64,000 bases of DNA from Sphingomonas sp. Root710 (GCF_001429065.1 NZ_LMIB01000001.1:1311933-1375932); one strand, 5' to 3'; counted from the stretch's first letter, positions 33,318 to 43,696 are shown. Made by a program: numbers and translations. Notes: generated by a model not told the origin, from the letters alone.

Positions 33318-34475
33318 TTGGGCGATCTGTTAGCTTATGGATCGCTAGATCAGGTGCGCAAATCCGTTCGACCGGCCGGGAGCCGCAGCCTCCTCATCGC
33401 GACCAATCACCTCCAGCATATTGCCGGATCGGAAGTCGTTGCGCTCGAGCTGGCGCAACATTTCCAGGCGCTGGGATGCAACGTCACGACGTTCGCCAAC
33501 TGGGTCGGCAGGCCGATGAGCGCCCTGATCGAATCTGTCACGGGCGCGCCGCCGATCACCGATCCCGCCCGCATACGGCCGTTCGCCTATGACATTGTCT
33601 ATGCCCAGCATCAGGTGCTCGGGCTGTTCGATTATGGCCCTTCGGACAGAGACAGGTCGGACACGCGGATCATAATCGGTCGTCTTTCACGGCGCGTATT
33701 CCTGGAAAGCGGAGCGTGGCTTCATGACCGATTGCTGGCCGATCATGTTCTCGCCAATTCTGCATTGACGGCAGAGCACCTCGTCGCAATGGGCCATGAT
33801 GGCCCGATCACCAGCTTTCTCAACGCCGCGCCTGCCGGTTTCTTTCGGCCCTTCATCGCAAAACCGCCCTCCCCGCGCCGCGCGCTTGTGGTCACCAACC
33901 ACGCCGATCCGGCGTTGATGGAAGCGATCGGGTTGCTGCGGCAGAATATGTCGGTCCATCATGTCGGCCATGGCGGGGACGAGGTCACGCTCATCACGCC
34001 GCAGATGATCGCCGATGCCGATGTGGTCATCTCGATCGGCAAGACGGTGCCTTATGCGTTAGTCAGCCGCGTACCGGTCTACATTTATGACCATTTTGGT
34101 GGGCCGGGCTATCTCGACCGGATCAATGTCGACATGGCCGCGCGTTTCAACTTCACCGGCCGATGCTGCGGACGCCGCCTCTCGGGCGCACAGATCGCCG
34201 CCGAGATCATCGGCAATTACGCCAAGGGCGTCGCCTTCGCGCGCGATATGCCGCAAGCCTGGGTCGACCGATATTCCCTGCCCCGCTATCTCGACCTGCT
34301 GCTCGAACCGCCGCTGATGTCCAACGCGGCGAAGCGGCAGAGAATGAGAGAGCACAGGTTCCTCATCCAGGAGCGCCAGATGGCCGCTTATATGCGCTGG
34401 TCCTACATCAAACGCCAACAGCTCACACAGGAAATCAGCGTTCTGAAGAACGACCGTTCGGTGCGGCCTTCCTGA
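33318..34475 (+). CDS. glycosyltransferase-like protein (GT4-type N-terminus)
   Basis: About 385 residues. The region SLLIATNHLQHIAGSEVVALELAQHFQALGCNVTTFANW is the N-terminal Rossmann half of a GT-B glycosyltransferase (glycine-rich loop followed by a helix). The second half (LVVTNHADPALMEAIGLLRQ, VVISIGKTVPYALVSRVPVYIYDHFGGPGYL) is consistent with a nucleotide-sugar domain, but the usual EPFG-type motif is not obvious. The frame opens with TTG at 33318, and a GTG at 33354 is a better-looking start. Target polysaccharide unknown. Confidence 0.6.
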   Translation: MGDLLAYGSLDQVRKSVRPAGSRSLLIATNHLQHIAGSEVVALELAQHFQALGCNVTTFANWVGRPMSALIESVTGAPPITDPARIRPFAYDIVYAQHQVLGLFDYGPSDRDRSDTRIIIGRLSRRVFLESGAWLHDRLLADHVLANSALTAEHLVAMGHDGPITSFLNAAPAGFFRPFIAKPPSPRRALVVTNHADPALMEAIGLLRQNMSVHHVGHGGDEVTLITPQMIADADVVISIGKTVPYALVSRVPVYIYDHFGGPGYLDRINVDMAARFNFTGRCCGRRLSGAQIAAEIIGNYAKGVAFARDMPQAWVDRYSLPRYLDLLLEPPLMSNAAKRQRMREHRFLIQERQMAAYMRWSYIKRQQLTQEISVLKNDRSVRPS

Positions 34476-34489
34476 CCTCCGCAATCCTG

Positions 34490-35227
34490 TCAGGCTGGCG
34501 ACGTCTCCTTGACGAGGCGTAGCACCTCATCAGCCAGGTCGGTCGGGCAGATCAGGAGGTCAGGCAGCCATGGATTGGGATGGTTGTAGGTGAGCGGCGC
34601 TCCATCGATCCGCGAGCAGTGTAGCCCTGCGGCCTGCGCGACCGCGACCGGCGCGCAATTGTCCCATTCATATTGACCGCCCGAATGGAGATAGATGTCG
34701 GCCTCGCCGCGCACCACCGCCATCGCCTTGGCGCCTGCCGAACCCATCGGCACCAGCTCGGCGCCCAGGCTCTCGGCGACCGCAACCGCTTCCGCCGCGG
34801 GCCGGGTACGGCTGACCAGCATACGCAGCCTTTCCGGGCGCGGTGCGAGCGGAAGCGGATGCTCCGAATCGAGGGTCACGCCCAGCCCCGGCAGTGCCAC
34901 CGCGCCGACGCTCGCCTTCCCGGCGACAGCCACCGCGATATGAACCGCCCAGTCGCTGCGGCCTTCGCCATATTCGCGGGTGCCGTCGAGCGGATCGACG
35001 ATCCAGACGCGCTCCGCTTGGCAGCGCGCCACATCATTGACCTCTTCTTCGGACAGGATGGCGTCGGCGGGCCGTTCGCGGCGCAGCGTCTCCATGATGA
35101 AGGCGTTGGCGATGCGATCGCCCTCCACGCCCATCGCCTTGCCCTCGAAACGGCCCGACGCCCGCAAGTCGAGCAGCATCCGCCCCGCGGCGTTCGCAAT
35201 GTGGATCGCAAGTTCGGAATCGGTCAT
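34490..35227 (-). CDS. cysQ: 3'(2'),5'-bisphosphate nucleotidase CysQ
   Basis: A 245-residue member of the inositol monophosphatase family. Metal-binding motifs: EE in ILSEEEVND, WIVDPLDGTREY, and the C-terminal QYEWDNCAPVAVA. It removes the 3' phosphate from PAP, the by-product of sulfate activation. Its ATG overlaps the stop of cysNC (ATGA), and the operon cysD-cysNC-cysQ supports CysQ over other phosphatases of the family. Confidence 0.93.
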   Translation of the reverse strand: MTDSELAIHIANAAGRMLLDLRASGRFEGKAMGVEGDRIANAFIMETLRRERPADAILSEEEVNDVARCQAERVWIVDPLDGTREYGEGRSDWAVHIAVAVAGKASVGAVALPGLGVTLDSEHPLPLAPRPERLRMLVSRTRPAAEAVAVAESLGAELVPMGSAGAKAMAVVRGEADIYLHSGGQYEWDNCAPVAVAQAAGLHCSRIDGAPLTYNHPNPWLPDLLICPTDLADEVLRLVKETSPA

Positions 35228-37146
35228 CAGCCCTGCCCCAGCAGCTGGTCGATGATCAGGTCGGCAGCCTGTTCGGGCGACAGCTTGGCGGTGTCGATCC
35301 GGATCTCGGGCTGTTCGGGCGCTTCATAGGGGCTGTCGATGCCCGTGAAGTTCCGGAGCTCACCGGCCCGCGCCTTCTTGTAAAGGCCCTTCACGTCTCG
35401 CTTCTCCGCATCCGCCAGACTGGTGTCGATGTGCACCTCGATGAACTCGCCCGGCGCCATCATCGCGCGCACCATCTCGCGCTCGGCGCGGAAAGGCGAA
35501 ATGAAGGCGGTGATGACGATCAGGCCCGCATCGGTCATCAGTCGCGCCACTTCCCCCACCCGGCGGATATTCTCGACCCGGTCGGCATCAGTGAAGCCGA
35601 GATCCTTGTTGAGGCCGTGACGGACATTGTCGCCGTCGAGGAGGAAGGTGTGGCGGTTCATCCGCGTCAGCTTCTTCTCAACGATATTGGCGATGGTCGA
35701 CTTGCCTGCACCCGACAGGCCGGTGAACCAGAGGACCGCGGCCTTTTGATTCTTCAGGTCGGCGCGCTTCTCGCGGGTGATGTCCATCGCCTGCCAATGG
35801 ACGTTCTGCGACCGGCGCAGCGAGAAATGGATTATCCCCGCGGCAACGGTGGCGTTGGTGATCTTGTCGATCAGGATGAAGCCGCCCAGGCTGCGATTGT
35901 CGGCATAGCTTTCGAAGACCAGGGGCCGGTCGGTCGACAGGTTGGCAACGCCAATCGCGTTGAGTTCCAGCGTCTTCGCCGCCAAATGCTCCATCGTGTT
36001 GACGTTGACCTGATATTTGGGCGCCTGAACCGAGGCGGTGACGGTTTGCGCCCCGAGCTTCAGCCAATAGGGCCGCCCCGGGAGCATCGCCTCGTCTGAC
36101 ATCCAGACAATCGTCGTCTCGAACTGGTCGGCGACCTGCGGCGGGCTGTCGGCGATCGCGATCACGTCCCCACGCGAGCAATCGATCTCGTCGGCGAGCG
36201 TCAACGTCACCGATTGACCGGCTATGGCCTCGTCCAGATCCCCGCTCAGGGTGACGATGCGATCGACGGTCGAGGTCTTGCCCGAAGGTAGGACCCGGAT
36301 CTTGTCGCCAGGCCTCACGGTGCCCGAAGCGATCAGCCCCGAAAAGCCACGGAAATCGAGATTGGGCCGGTTGACCCACTGCACCGGCATGCGCAGCGCC
36401 TTCGCCTGATCGGAAATCTGGTCGACCTCGACGGTCTCCAGATGCTCCATCAGCGTCGGCCCCTTGTACCAGGGGGTGTTCTCTGACAGCGCCGTGATGT
36501 TGTCGCCCTTGAAGCCGGAAATCGGCATCGGCACGAATGCTTCAATTCCGATCGATTTCGCAAAGACCGTATAGTCCTCGACGATATCGTCGAAGACCTT
36601 CTGGTCATAACCGACCAAATCCATCTTGTTGACCGCGAGCACCAGGTTCCTGATGCCGATCAGATGCGCCAGATAGCTGTGCCGCCGCGTCTGGGTCAGC
36701 ACGCCCTTGCGCGCATCGATGAGGATCACGGCCAGGTCGGCAGTCGACGCGCCGGTCACCATGTTGCGGGTATATTGCTCGTGTCCCGGCGTATCTGCGA
36801 CGATGAACTTGCGCTTCTCGGTCGAGAAGAAGCGATAGGCGACGTCGATGGTGATGCCCTGCTCGCGCTCGGCGGCAAGTCCGTCGACCAGGAGGGCGAA
36901 GTCGATTTCCTGCCCCTGGGTGCCCACCCGCTTGCTGTCCGCCTCGAGTGCGGCAAGCTGGTCCTCGAAGATCATCTTCGAATCATAGAGAAGGCGTCCG
37001 ATCAGCGTCGACTTGCCGTCGTCCACCGATCCGCAGGTGATGAAGCGCAGCAGGGTCTTGTGCTGGTGCTGATCGAGATAGGCGTCGATATCCTGGGCGA
37101 TCAGCTTGTCGACCTGATAGGCGCTCTCTTGAAGCGTCTCGGTCAT
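35227..37146 (-). CDS. cysNC: sulfate adenylyltransferase large subunit fused to APS kinase
   Basis: A 639-residue bifunctional protein. Residues 30-440 are the GTPase subunit CysN: P-loop GSVDDGKST, switch [13 protein letters not shown]. Residues 460-639 are the APS kinase CysC: P-loop GLSGAGKST at 476-484, [16 protein letters not shown]. With CysD it makes APS from sulfate and ATP, driven by GTP, then phosphorylates it to PAPS. The ATG at 37146 overlaps the cysD stop; the longer frame to 37308 lies inside cysD and is rejected. Confidence 0.95.
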   Translation of the reverse strand: MTETLQESAYQVDKLIAQDIDAYLDQHQHKTLLRFITCGSVDDGKSTLIGRLLYDSKMIFEDQLAALEADSKRVGTQGQEIDFALLVDGLAAEREQGITIDVAYRFFSTEKRKFIVADTPGHEQYTRNMVTGASTADLAVILIDARKGVLTQTRRHSYLAHLIGIRNLVLAVNKMDLVGYDQKVFDDIVEDYTVFAKSIGIEAFVPMPISGFKGDNITALSENTPWYKGPTLMEHLETVEVDQISDQAKALRMPVQWVNRPNLDFRGFSGLIASGTVRPGDKIRVLPSGKTSTVDRIVTLSGDLDEAIAGQSVTLTLADEIDCSRGDVIAIADSPPQVADQFETTIVWMSDEAMLPGRPYWLKLGAQTVTASVQAPKYQVNVNTMEHLAAKTLELNAIGVANLSTDRPLVFESYADNRSLGGFILIDKITNATVAAGIIHFSLRRSQNVHWQAMDITREKRADLKNQKAAVLWFTGLSGAGKSTIANIVEKKLTRMNRHTFLLDGDNVRHGLNKDLGFTDADRVENIRRVGEVARLMTDAGLIVITAFISPFRAEREMVRAMMAPGEFIEVHIDTSLADAEKRDVKGLYKKARAGELRNFTGIDSPYEAPEQPEIRIDTAKLSPEQAADLIIDQLLGQG

Positions 37147-38051
37147 CAGAAATACCCTTCCTGCTTCTTCTTCTCCATACCGGCACCGCCGGCGTCCTTG
37201 TCGATCGCGCGCCCCTGCCGCTCCGACGTCGTCGTCAGCAGCATTTCCTGGATCACCTCGGGCAAGGTCGACGCCTCGCTCTCGACCGCGCCGGTCAGAG
37301 GATAGCAACCGAGCGTGCGGAAGCGGATCGACCGGTCGACCGGCACCTCGCCGGGCTTCAAGGGGAAGCGATCGTCGTCGACCATCAGCAGCATGCCGTC
37401 ACGCTCGACCGTGGGGCGCTTGGCTGCGAAGTAAAGCGGCACGATCGGCACGTCGTTGAGCTGGATATATTGCCAGATGTCGAGTTCGGTCCAGTTGGAG
37501 ATCGGAAAGACGCGGATGCTTTCGCCCTTCGCCTTCTTGGCGTTGTACAGGTTCCACAGCTCGGGCCGCTGGTTCTTCGGGTCCCAGCCGTGCGAAGCCG
37601 TGCGGAACGAGAATATCCGCTCCTTCGCCCGGCTTTTCTCCTCGTCGCGCCGCGCGCCGCCGAACGCCGCATCGAACCCATATTTGTCGAGCGCCTGCTT
37701 CAGCCCCTCGGTCTTCCACATATCGGTGTGCAGCGCGCCATGGTCGAACGGGTTGATCCCGCGCTCGATCGCCTCGGGGTTTTGATAGACCAGCAACTCC
37801 ATGCCGCTCTCGCGCGCCATCCGGTCGCGCAATTCATACATGGCCCTGAACTTCCACGTCGTGTCGACATGCAGCAGTGGAAATGGCGGCGGCGACGGAT
37901 AAAAGGCTTTGCGGGCGAGATGCAGCATCACCGCGGAATCCTTGCCCACCGAATAAAGCATCACCGGCCGTTCGCACTCGGCGACGACTTCACGCATGAT
38001 GTGGATGCTCTCGGCCTCGAGCCGCTCCAGATGAGTCATGTTAATTGCCAT
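37146..38051 (-). CDS. cysD: sulfate adenylyltransferase small subunit
   Basis: A 301-residue PP-loop enzyme. [20 protein letters not shown] holds the ATP-binding SxGKDS motif; [19 protein letters not shown] and the C-terminal [20 protein letters not shown] are CysD hallmarks. It forms ATP sulfurylase with CysN and is the first gene of the operon. A second ATG at 38039 ([10 protein letters not shown]) is an alternative start. No obvious CysB or riboswitch signal in the short leader. Confidence 0.95.
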   Translation of the reverse strand: MAINMTHLERLEAESIHIMREVVAECERPVMLYSVGKDSAVMLHLARKAFYPSPPPFPLLHVDTTWKFRAMYELRDRMARESGMELLVYQNPEAIERGINPFDHGALHTDMWKTEGLKQALDKYGFDAAFGGARRDEEKSRAKERIFSFRTASHGWDPKNQRPELWNLYNAKKAKGESIRVFPISNWTELDIWQYIQLNDVPIVPLYFAAKRPTVERDGMLLMVDDDRFPLKPGEVPVDRSIRFRTLGCYPLTGAVESEASTLPEVIQEMLLTTTSERQGRAIDKDAGGAGMEKKKQEGYF

Positions 38052-38227
38052 GCTGCGCCACTAGCCAAGCCCCGCTCCGCACGCCCCAAATTAAATATTG
38101 GAAAGCGATAAGCAAATGTGCGGCTGGCGGCCGCACGGCCCTCGCTTCGAAATGGATCAATTGGTGATAGTGCCATGCGCCAGCCATGCTATCCCTGCTG
38201 CTCTGCGGCGGGCCGGGGGGCGGCGTT

Positions 38228-38569
38228 GTGAGACATTATGCGGGATTCGCGGTTGCGATATCGGCACTCTTGCTAACGGCGTGCGACATGACGGTGGCGG
38301 TGAAAGGCGTTCTCGGCGCCGATGAAGCGCTTTCGGGTTCGCTGACCCAGTATAGCGATGGCGGCACGATCGAACTGTTCGGAGGCGCCCGCACCCATTG
38401 CGTCGGCAGTTTCACCTATAAGCGCGGCGCAAAGGACGCCCTATTCGGGCGAGGCATGCTGGTCTGCGACGATCGGCGCTCTGGGCCGTTCAGTTTCGCG
38501 CTGAAAGGCATGAAACATGGCTCGGGAACGGGCACGCTCTCAGGCCAGCCTTACAGCTTCACCTTCTGA
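38228..38569 (+). CDS. putative lipoprotein
   Basis: A 113-residue protein from GTG at 38228, with a lipoprotein signal: hydrophobic stretch then lipobox LLTAC, giving a lipidated Cys about residue 19. The mature part has a beta-like look (GSLTQYSDGGTIELFG, CVGSFTYKRGAKDALFGRGMLVC) with two further Cys. An ATG at 38186 would add 14 residues. Family not recognised; bacterial lipoproteins of this size are common. Confidence 0.6.
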   Translation: MRHYAGFAVAISALLLTACDMTVAVKGVLGADEALSGSLTQYSDGGTIELFGGARTHCVGSFTYKRGAKDALFGRGMLVCDDRRSGPFSFALKGMKHGSGTGTLSGQPYSFTF

Positions 38570-38591
38570 TCCTCATAATTCTAAAATGACT

Positions 38592-38632
38592 CGGGCCGCC
38601 GGGAAGGGCTGGAGTCCCTCCGCGGCGGCCCG
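38592..38632. terminator. hairpin between convergent genes
   Basis: A 10-base perfect stem (38592-38601, CGGGCCGCCG, with 38623-38632), with additional inner pairing. On the minus side it is followed by AGTCATTTTAG, so it probably terminates the UrcA gene and perhaps both convergent genes. Confidence 0.5.
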
Positions 38633-38654
38633 GTCTTGGCCTGCCTGACCGGAC

Positions 38655-38963
38655 TTAGCGTGCGGCGAGCTTGATCCCGTTCGCCTTCATCGCGAGCTGG
38701 CTCTGGGCCGACTCGACCGCCATGGTGCGGCAGCGGGCGACTTGAAAGTGGCTAGCGGCATCGCTGGGACCGCAGGCCCGGCGTGCTGCGCGGGCGATAC
38801 GGGTCTGAAGTTCGGCGGCACCCACTTGGCTCTGGATGTCCAGATCGCCATAAGCAACTGCGACCCGGACCGGCTCGGCCCGCAGCGGGGTCGCCGCGGC
38901 AACGGTGACGAAGGCGGCGACGAGGGCGGCGCTCCCGGCGACCATGTTCTTGAAGCTCTGCAT
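38655..38963 (-). CDS. UrcA family protein
   Basis: A 102-residue secreted protein: signal peptide (NMVAGSAALVAAFVTVAAAT) then the UrcA domain with VRVAVAYGDLDIQSQVGAAEL and ARAARRACG, and a second Cys in VARCRT. UrcA proteins are common in sphingomonads and caulobacters and are of unknown function. I chose the ATG at 38963 directly before the signal peptide rather than an upstream one at 38999. Confidence 0.85.
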   Translation of the reverse strand: MQSFKNMVAGSAALVAAFVTVAAATPLRAEPVRVAVAYGDLDIQSQVGAAELQTRIARAARRACGPSDAASHFQVARCRTMAVESAQSQLAMKANGIKLAAR

Positions 38964-39076
38964 TGTAGTTCCCTTTCCGTGTGCGTTGTGAATGCACACA
39001 TCTCAGCAGGAACCGTGCCAAATGCCTTTAGGCCGAAAAATGTATTGATATTCCGGATATCACAAACACAGTTACA

Positions 39077-39107
39077 CCATATTTCAGTGCCCAATTCTGA
39101 AATATGG
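39077..39107. repeat. 11-base perfect inverted repeat, terminator or operator
   Basis: CCATATTTCAG (39077-39087) and CTGAAATATGG (39097-39107) with a 9-base loop, 14 bases past the ridA stop. On the minus strand the stem is followed by TGTAACTGTGTTTGTG, moderately T-rich, so it may end the purT-ridA transcript. It also sits upstream of the urcA gene and could be an operator. Confidence 0.5.
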
Positions 39108-39120
39108 CGAAAATTACGAA

Positions 39121-39501
39121 CTAACGTCGCTTGGCAGTCACCTCGATCTCGACTTTCATCTCAGGCTTGATCAGCCCGGCGATCAGCGCCGTCGCGGCAG
39201 GGCGGATCTCGCCGAAGATCTCGCCCAGCACCGGACCCACCTCATCCCAATAGGCGGCGTCGGTGAAATAATAAGTTGCGCGAACGATGTCCGCCATCGC
39301 GAAGCCCGCCTCGTCCAACGCCCGTTCGATGACGCCGAGCGCGTTGCGCGCCTGTTCCGCCGCGCTATCGGGCATCACCCGTGTTTCGGGATCATAGCCG
39401 GTGGTGCCCGCGACGAAGGCCCAGTCGCCGTCGACCACGGCGCGACTGTACCCGACCTGCTTCTCGAATGGCGAACCCGAGGAAATCAGCGTGCGAGTCA
39501 T
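39121..39501 (-). CDS. RidA family protein
   Basis: A 126-residue RidA/YjgF protein. The enamine/imine deaminase region is visible as WAFVAGTTGYDPETRVMP, QARNALGVIERALDEAGF, and the Arg-bearing IVRATYYFTD, with PAATALIAGLIKPEMKVEIE at the end. It should detoxify reactive enamines released by PLP enzymes. It is translationally coupled to purT by ATGA overlap. Confidence 0.92.
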   Translation of the reverse strand: MTRTLISSGSPFEKQVGYSRAVVDGDWAFVAGTTGYDPETRVMPDSAAEQARNALGVIERALDEAGFAMADIVRATYYFTDAAYWDEVGPVLGEIFGEIRPAATALIAGLIKPEMKVEIEVTAKRR

Positions 39502-40685
39502 CAGCCCTCCTCCCCATAATGTATCGATATCCGCGACGCCGCCTTGCGCGCGGCTTCTCGCGCCTGCTCGGCGGTGCCGTCACGGGTCAGTGCCAGCGCG
39601 ACGCCCATTCGGCGATTGCGGCGCGTCACCGGTTTACTGAACAGCCGTATGTCGGTCTCCGCGCCGGGCGTCGGGGCCAGCGCTTCCGCCAGCCCCTCGA
39701 AACGGAAATCCTCGGCGTCGCGATCGGCCAGGATCACCGCCGACGCCGCCGCACCCAGCAACTGGATATGCGGGATCGGCAGGCCCAGGATCGCGCGGGC
39801 GTGCAGGTCGAACTCAGTCAGGTTCTGCGAGATCAGCGTCACCATGCCGGTATCATGCGGCCGGGGTGACAGTTCGGAGAAGATCACCTTCTCCCCCGCG
39901 ACGAAGAATTCGACCCCGAACAGCCCATAGCCGCCCAGATTGTCGACCACCTTGCGCGCCATATCCTGCGCGGCGGCGAGCGCCTTCTTCGACATCGGCG
40001 TCGGCTGCCAGCTTTCCTGATAGTCGCCGCGCTCCTGGCGATGGCCGATCGGATCGCAGAACAGCACGCCCTCACGGGTCCGGATGGTCAGCAGGGTGAT
40101 CTCATAATCGAAGGCGACGAATGCCTCGACGATCACCCGCTGCCGGTCGCCGCGCATGCCCGACACCGCATAGTCCCAGGCAGCGTCGACCGCGCCGGGG
40201 GCGGTCACGATGCTCTGCCCCTTTCCCGACGACGACATCACCGGCTTCACCACACAGGGAATGCCGACCTCGTCGACCGCAGCGCGCATCTCATCGAGGC
40301 TTTCGGCATAGAGGAACTTCGACGTGGTGAGCCCCAGTTCGCTCGCCGCGACGTCGCGGATACGGTCGCGGTTCATCGTCAGCATCGTCGCCCGCGCCGA
40401 CGGCACGATCGAGAATCCGCGATCCTCATAGTCCTTCAGGACTTCGGTTCGGATCGCCTCGACCTCGGGCACGACATGATCGGGCTTGTGCTTCTCGATC
40501 ACCGCTGCGAGCGCATCGCCGTCCAGCATAGAGAATATCTCCGCCGCGTCGGCGACCTGCATCGCCGGTGCGCCCGCATAGGAATCGCATGCGACGACAT
40601 AGGCGCCCAGCCGCTTCGCCGCGATCACGAATTCGCGGCCAAGTTCGCCCGATCCGAGCAGCAATATCTTCGCGGTTGGGGTCAT
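39501..40685 (-). CDS. purT: formate-dependent phosphoribosylglycinamide formyltransferase
   Basis: A 394-residue ATP-grasp enzyme that makes formyl-GAR from formate, ATP and GAR in purine synthesis. KILLLGSGELGREFVIAAKRLGA, VPEVEAIRTEVL, VVKPVMSSSGKGQS and VIFSELSPRPHDTGMVTL are PurT hallmarks. ATG at 40685; the frame to 40769 is longer than the family and rejected. Its stop overlaps the ridA start. Confidence 0.95.
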   Translation of the reverse strand: MTPTAKILLLGSGELGREFVIAAKRLGAYVVACDSYAGAPAMQVADAAEIFSMLDGDALAAVIEKHKPDHVVPEVEAIRTEVLKDYEDRGFSIVPSARATMLTMNRDRIRDVAASELGLTTSKFLYAESLDEMRAAVDEVGIPCVVKPVMSSSGKGQSIVTAPGAVDAAWDYAVSGMRGDRQRVIVEAFVAFDYEITLLTIRTREGVLFCDPIGHRQERGDYQESWQPTPMSKKALAAAQDMARKVVDNLGGYGLFGVEFFVAGEKVIFSELSPRPHDTGMVTLISQNLTEFDLHARAILGLPIPHIQLLGAAASAVILADRDAEDFRFEGLAEALAPTPGAETDIRLFSKPVTRRNRRMGVALALTRDGTAEQAREAARKAASRISIHYGEEG

Positions 40686-40837
40686 GCGGGGATCTCCTTG
40701 CCGAGAGCGGATAGACAGGAATACCGCCAAGGTGAAGCATGACCCACGCCGCCGCGGGCGAAAGTCCACAACATCCTTTTCGCAACGGCTTGACTAAGTA
40801 TACGAAGGCGCGGGGTTCTGGGGGAGCATAGCGGCAG

Positions 40838-42004
40838 ATGTCGGTCGATATTTTCATCTTTGCGGTGCTGCTGCTCGTCAATGCGCTAATGGCGCTGGCA
40901 ATGGCGCTCGCCGCACGCACGCTGGGCCAGCGGCGGATGGCGCACTTTCTCGCCGGGGCTTTTGGTTGCAACGTGCTGATGTATCTCGGCGACGCGGCCT
41001 ATACGCTTCTGTTCACCGAGAATGAATGGCTCGATCTGCTGGTCAGCGCACTTGCCCTTATTCCGCCGATCCTCGCCACCCTCGCCTACCGGTTGCGCTC
41101 GGGCCTGCCACTTTACGCAAAACGCCTGTTCGTCAGCCAGGCCGCAGCGATGGTCGTCATCGCACTGTTCACCTTCGCGCTTCCCAATCGTGGCCTGGCC
41201 GGAGCTGTGGTCCCGCTCTACGCGGCGGGCGTGCTGCTGTTCGGCATAACCGCACTGTGGCGGCCGGGCCGCATGCTGCGGCTGGGCGAGCGGCCGATCA
41301 TTTTCACCGGTTTTGCCATGGCCGCGATCGAGATCGCGGGCGGACTGGTGCTGGCGGCGATGGGCAACGGCAAATCCGAATGGCTCGACCACGTCTATAC
41401 GCTGATCGTCTTCCTTGGCCTCCCGGCCATGACCGTGGCCGGAGGCATCTTCTCGCTATACCTGCTCGCGGGCGATCTGGCCGAGCGGCTGCGCATCGCC
41501 GCCGACACCGACTCCCTCACCGGAGCGCCCAACCGCCGCGCGATCGAAGCGGCCGGTCTTCGCATGATGGCGGAAGCGCGCTCCGGCGGGCAGCCGCTGA
41601 CCATAGCGATCTGCGACGTCGACCATTTCAAGCATATCAACGACGAACATGGCCATGACTGCGGCGACGAGGTACTTTGCCGTCTCAGCGCGCTTTTCCA
41701 GGAACGGCTGGCGGCAAGCGACCATTTCGGCCGCTTCGGCGGCGAAGAGTTCGTGCTGTTCTTCCCGGGGCAGGACATGGACGCCGCCAGCCTTCAGGTC
41801 GAACAGCTCCGCAAGCGGATCATGTCGATGCCGGTCGGCGGCCGCGCGGATGCGCTGACCGCGAGTTTCGGTATCGCGAGCCTCACGGCGGGAGACCATA
41901 TCCTCGCCGACGTGCTGAAACGCGCCGATCGTGCTCTCTATGCCTCTAAGGAAGCCGGCCGCAATCGCACGACGCTCGACCCGCAGCTCGAGCCCGCAGT
42001 CTAG
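40838..42004 (+). CDS. membrane diguanylate cyclase (GGDEF)
   Basis: A 388-residue protein with about six N-terminal helices (residues 1-215, MASE-like sensor) and a GGDEF domain from about residue 220: DTDSLTGAPNRRAIE, ICDVDHFKHINDEHGHDCGD, and active site FGRFGGEEFVLFFPG. The GGEEF loop is competent for c-di-GMP synthesis; I see no clear RxxD inhibitory site before it. It could feed the three PilZ proteins in this window. Confidence 0.9.
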   Translation: MSVDIFIFAVLLLVNALMALAMALAARTLGQRRMAHFLAGAFGCNVLMYLGDAAYTLLFTENEWLDLLVSALALIPPILATLAYRLRSGLPLYAKRLFVSQAAAMVVIALFTFALPNRGLAGAVVPLYAAGVLLFGITALWRPGRMLRLGERPIIFTGFAMAAIEIAGGLVLAAMGNGKSEWLDHVYTLIVFLGLPAMTVAGGIFSLYLLAGDLAERLRIAADTDSLTGAPNRRAIEAAGLRMMAEARSGGQPLTIAICDVDHFKHINDEHGHDCGDEVLCRLSALFQERLAASDHFGRFGGEEFVLFFPGQDMDAASLQVEQLRKRIMSMPVGGRADALTASFGIASLTAGDHILADVLKRADRALYASKEAGRNRTTLDPQLEPAV

Positions 42005-42348
42005 CCGAGCGTCTTCTGATATTGGTCGGGCTTGAATCCGACCAGCAATTGCCCGTCTATGTCGAGGACCGGCCGCTTGATCATCGACGGCTGCGCCTCC
42101 ATCAGCGCGACCGCCTTGACGGCATCGATGTCTGCGCGATCGGCGTCGGCGAGCTTACGGAAGGTGGTCCCGGCGCGGTTCAGCAGAACTTCCCAGCCCA
42201 GACTGGCCACCCAACTCTGCAACCGCGCCCGATCGATCCCCGACGCCTTGTAGTCATGAAAGTCATAACCGATGCCGCGATCCTCCAGCCAGGTCCGCGC
42301 CTTCTTGATCGTGTCGCAATTCTTGATGCCGTACATGGTGATCGTCAT
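42001..42348 (-). CDS. ArsC/Spx-family reductase, YffB type
   Basis: A 115-residue thioredoxin-fold protein starting MTITMYGIKNCDTIKKARTW. One Cys at the N-terminal end of the first helix (NCDT), then DYKASGID, LNRAGTTFRKL and PSMIKRPVLD, typical of the YffB branch rather than true arsenate reductases. Probably a glutathione-linked reductase. The stop overlaps that of the convergent GGDEF gene. Confidence 0.88.
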   Translation of the reverse strand: MTITMYGIKNCDTIKKARTWLEDRGIGYDFHDYKASGIDRARLQSWVASLGWEVLLNRAGTTFRKLADADRADIDAVKAVALMEAQPSMIKRPVLDIDGQLLVGFKPDQYQKTLG

Positions 42349-42363
42349 CGGCTGGCTTCCCCC

Positions 42364-43662
42364 TTAGAGCACATATTTCGACAGATCGGTGTCGCGCGCC
42401 ACCTCGCTGAGCTGGCCGTTCACATAAGCGGCATCGACCGTCAGGCTGGTGCCCTTGCGATCCTCGGCGTCAAAGCTGATCTCCTCAAGCAGCTTTTCCA
42501 TCACCGTCGACAGCCGTCGTGCGCCGATATTCTCGATCTGCCCGTTCACCTCGGCGGCGATCTTCGCAATCGCCGCGATGCCGTCATCGGTGAAGCTGAT
42601 CTCGACGCCCTCGGTACCGATCAGCGCGCGATATTGCTCCGTCAGGCTCGCCCGCGTGTCGGACAGGATGCGGACGAAATCCTCCTCGGTCAGCGCCTTG
42701 AGCTCGACCCGGATCGGCAAACGCCCCTGGAGTTCGGGCAGCAGATCCGACGGCTTGGCGACATGAAAGGCGCCCGATGCGATGAACAGGATATGGTCGG
42801 TCTTGAGCGGACCATATTTGGTCGCGACGGTCGTGCCTTCGATCAGCGGCAACAAATCGCGTTGCACGCCCTCGCGGCTCACCGAACCGCCGCGCACGTC
42901 GCTCACCGCAATCTTGTCGATCTCGTCGAGGAAGACGATGCCGTTCTGCTCGGCATCCTGCAGCGCCACGCGGCTCACCTCGTCCTGGTCGAGCCGCTTG
43001 TCGGCCTCTTCGTCGACCAGCTTGGACCAGGCGGCGCGCACGGACATCTTGCGGCGCTTGGTGCGGTTGCCGCCCATCTTGGTCATCATCTCGGTCAGGT
43101 TGATCATGCCGATATTGCCGCCCATCCCAGGCAGCTCGAACGGCATGCCCCCCGAATCCTCGACCTCGATCTCGATCTCCTTGTCGTCGAGTTGGTGCTC
43201 CTCGAAACGCTGGCGGAAGCTCAGCCGGGTCGCCTCGCTTGCGTCCTTGCCGACCAGAGCGTCGAGCAGCCGCGCCATCGCCGCCTCCTCCGCCTTGTCC
43301 TTCACTGCGGCGCGGCGGCGGTCCTTCTCCAGCCGCACGGCCTCCTCGACCAGATCGCGCGCGATCTGTTCGACGTCGCGGCCGACATAGCCGACCTCGG
43401 TGAACTTAGTCGCCTCGACCTTGACAAAAGGCGCATCGGCGAGCCGGGCCAGCCGGCGGCTGATCTCGGTCTTGCCGCAACCGGTCGGCCCGATCATCAG
43501 AATATTCTTCGGCGTTACCTCGTCGCGCAGATTTTCCGATAGGCGCTGGCGGCGCCAACGGTTGCGCAACGCCACCGCAACGGCCCGCTTGGCATCGGCC
43601 TGACCGACGATATGCGCGTCGAGTGCGGCGACGATCGCCTTGGGGGTGAGATTGTCGTTCAT
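42364..43662 (-). CDS. hslU: HslU ATPase subunit of the HslUV protease
   Basis: A 432-residue AAA+ unfoldase. Walker [13 protein letters not shown], Walker [10 protein letters not shown], the I domain between (residues 110-240), sensor [25 protein letters not shown], and the C-terminal end DLSKYVL that docks in HslV. ATG at 43662. It lies 34 bases downstream of hslV, the usual operon order. Confidence 0.97.
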   Translation of the reverse strand: MNDNLTPKAIVAALDAHIVGQADAKRAVAVALRNRWRRQRLSENLRDEVTPKNILMIGPTGCGKTEISRRLARLADAPFVKVEATKFTEVGYVGRDVEQIARDLVEEAVRLEKDRRRAAVKDKAEEAAMARLLDALVGKDASEATRLSFRQRFEEHQLDDKEIEIEVEDSGGMPFELPGMGGNIGMINLTEMMTKMGGNRTKRRKMSVRAAWSKLVDEEADKRLDQDEVSRVALQDAEQNGIVFLDEIDKIAVSDVRGGSVSREGVQRDLLPLIEGTTVATKYGPLKTDHILFIASGAFHVAKPSDLLPELQGRLPIRVELKALTEEDFVRILSDTRASLTEQYRALIGTEGVEISFTDDGIAAIAKIAAEVNGQIENIGARRLSTVMEKLLEEISFDAEDRKGTSLTVDAAYVNGQLSEVARDTDLSKYVL

Positions 43663-43696
43663 TTCTGTGCTTTCGGTAGATCGGAGCTGGGTATGA

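Noticed and set aside
42022-43542. 506-residue open frame on the plus strand
   Set aside because: Lies wholly antisense to yffB and hslU, whose products are unmistakable; no family resemblance in the shadow product.
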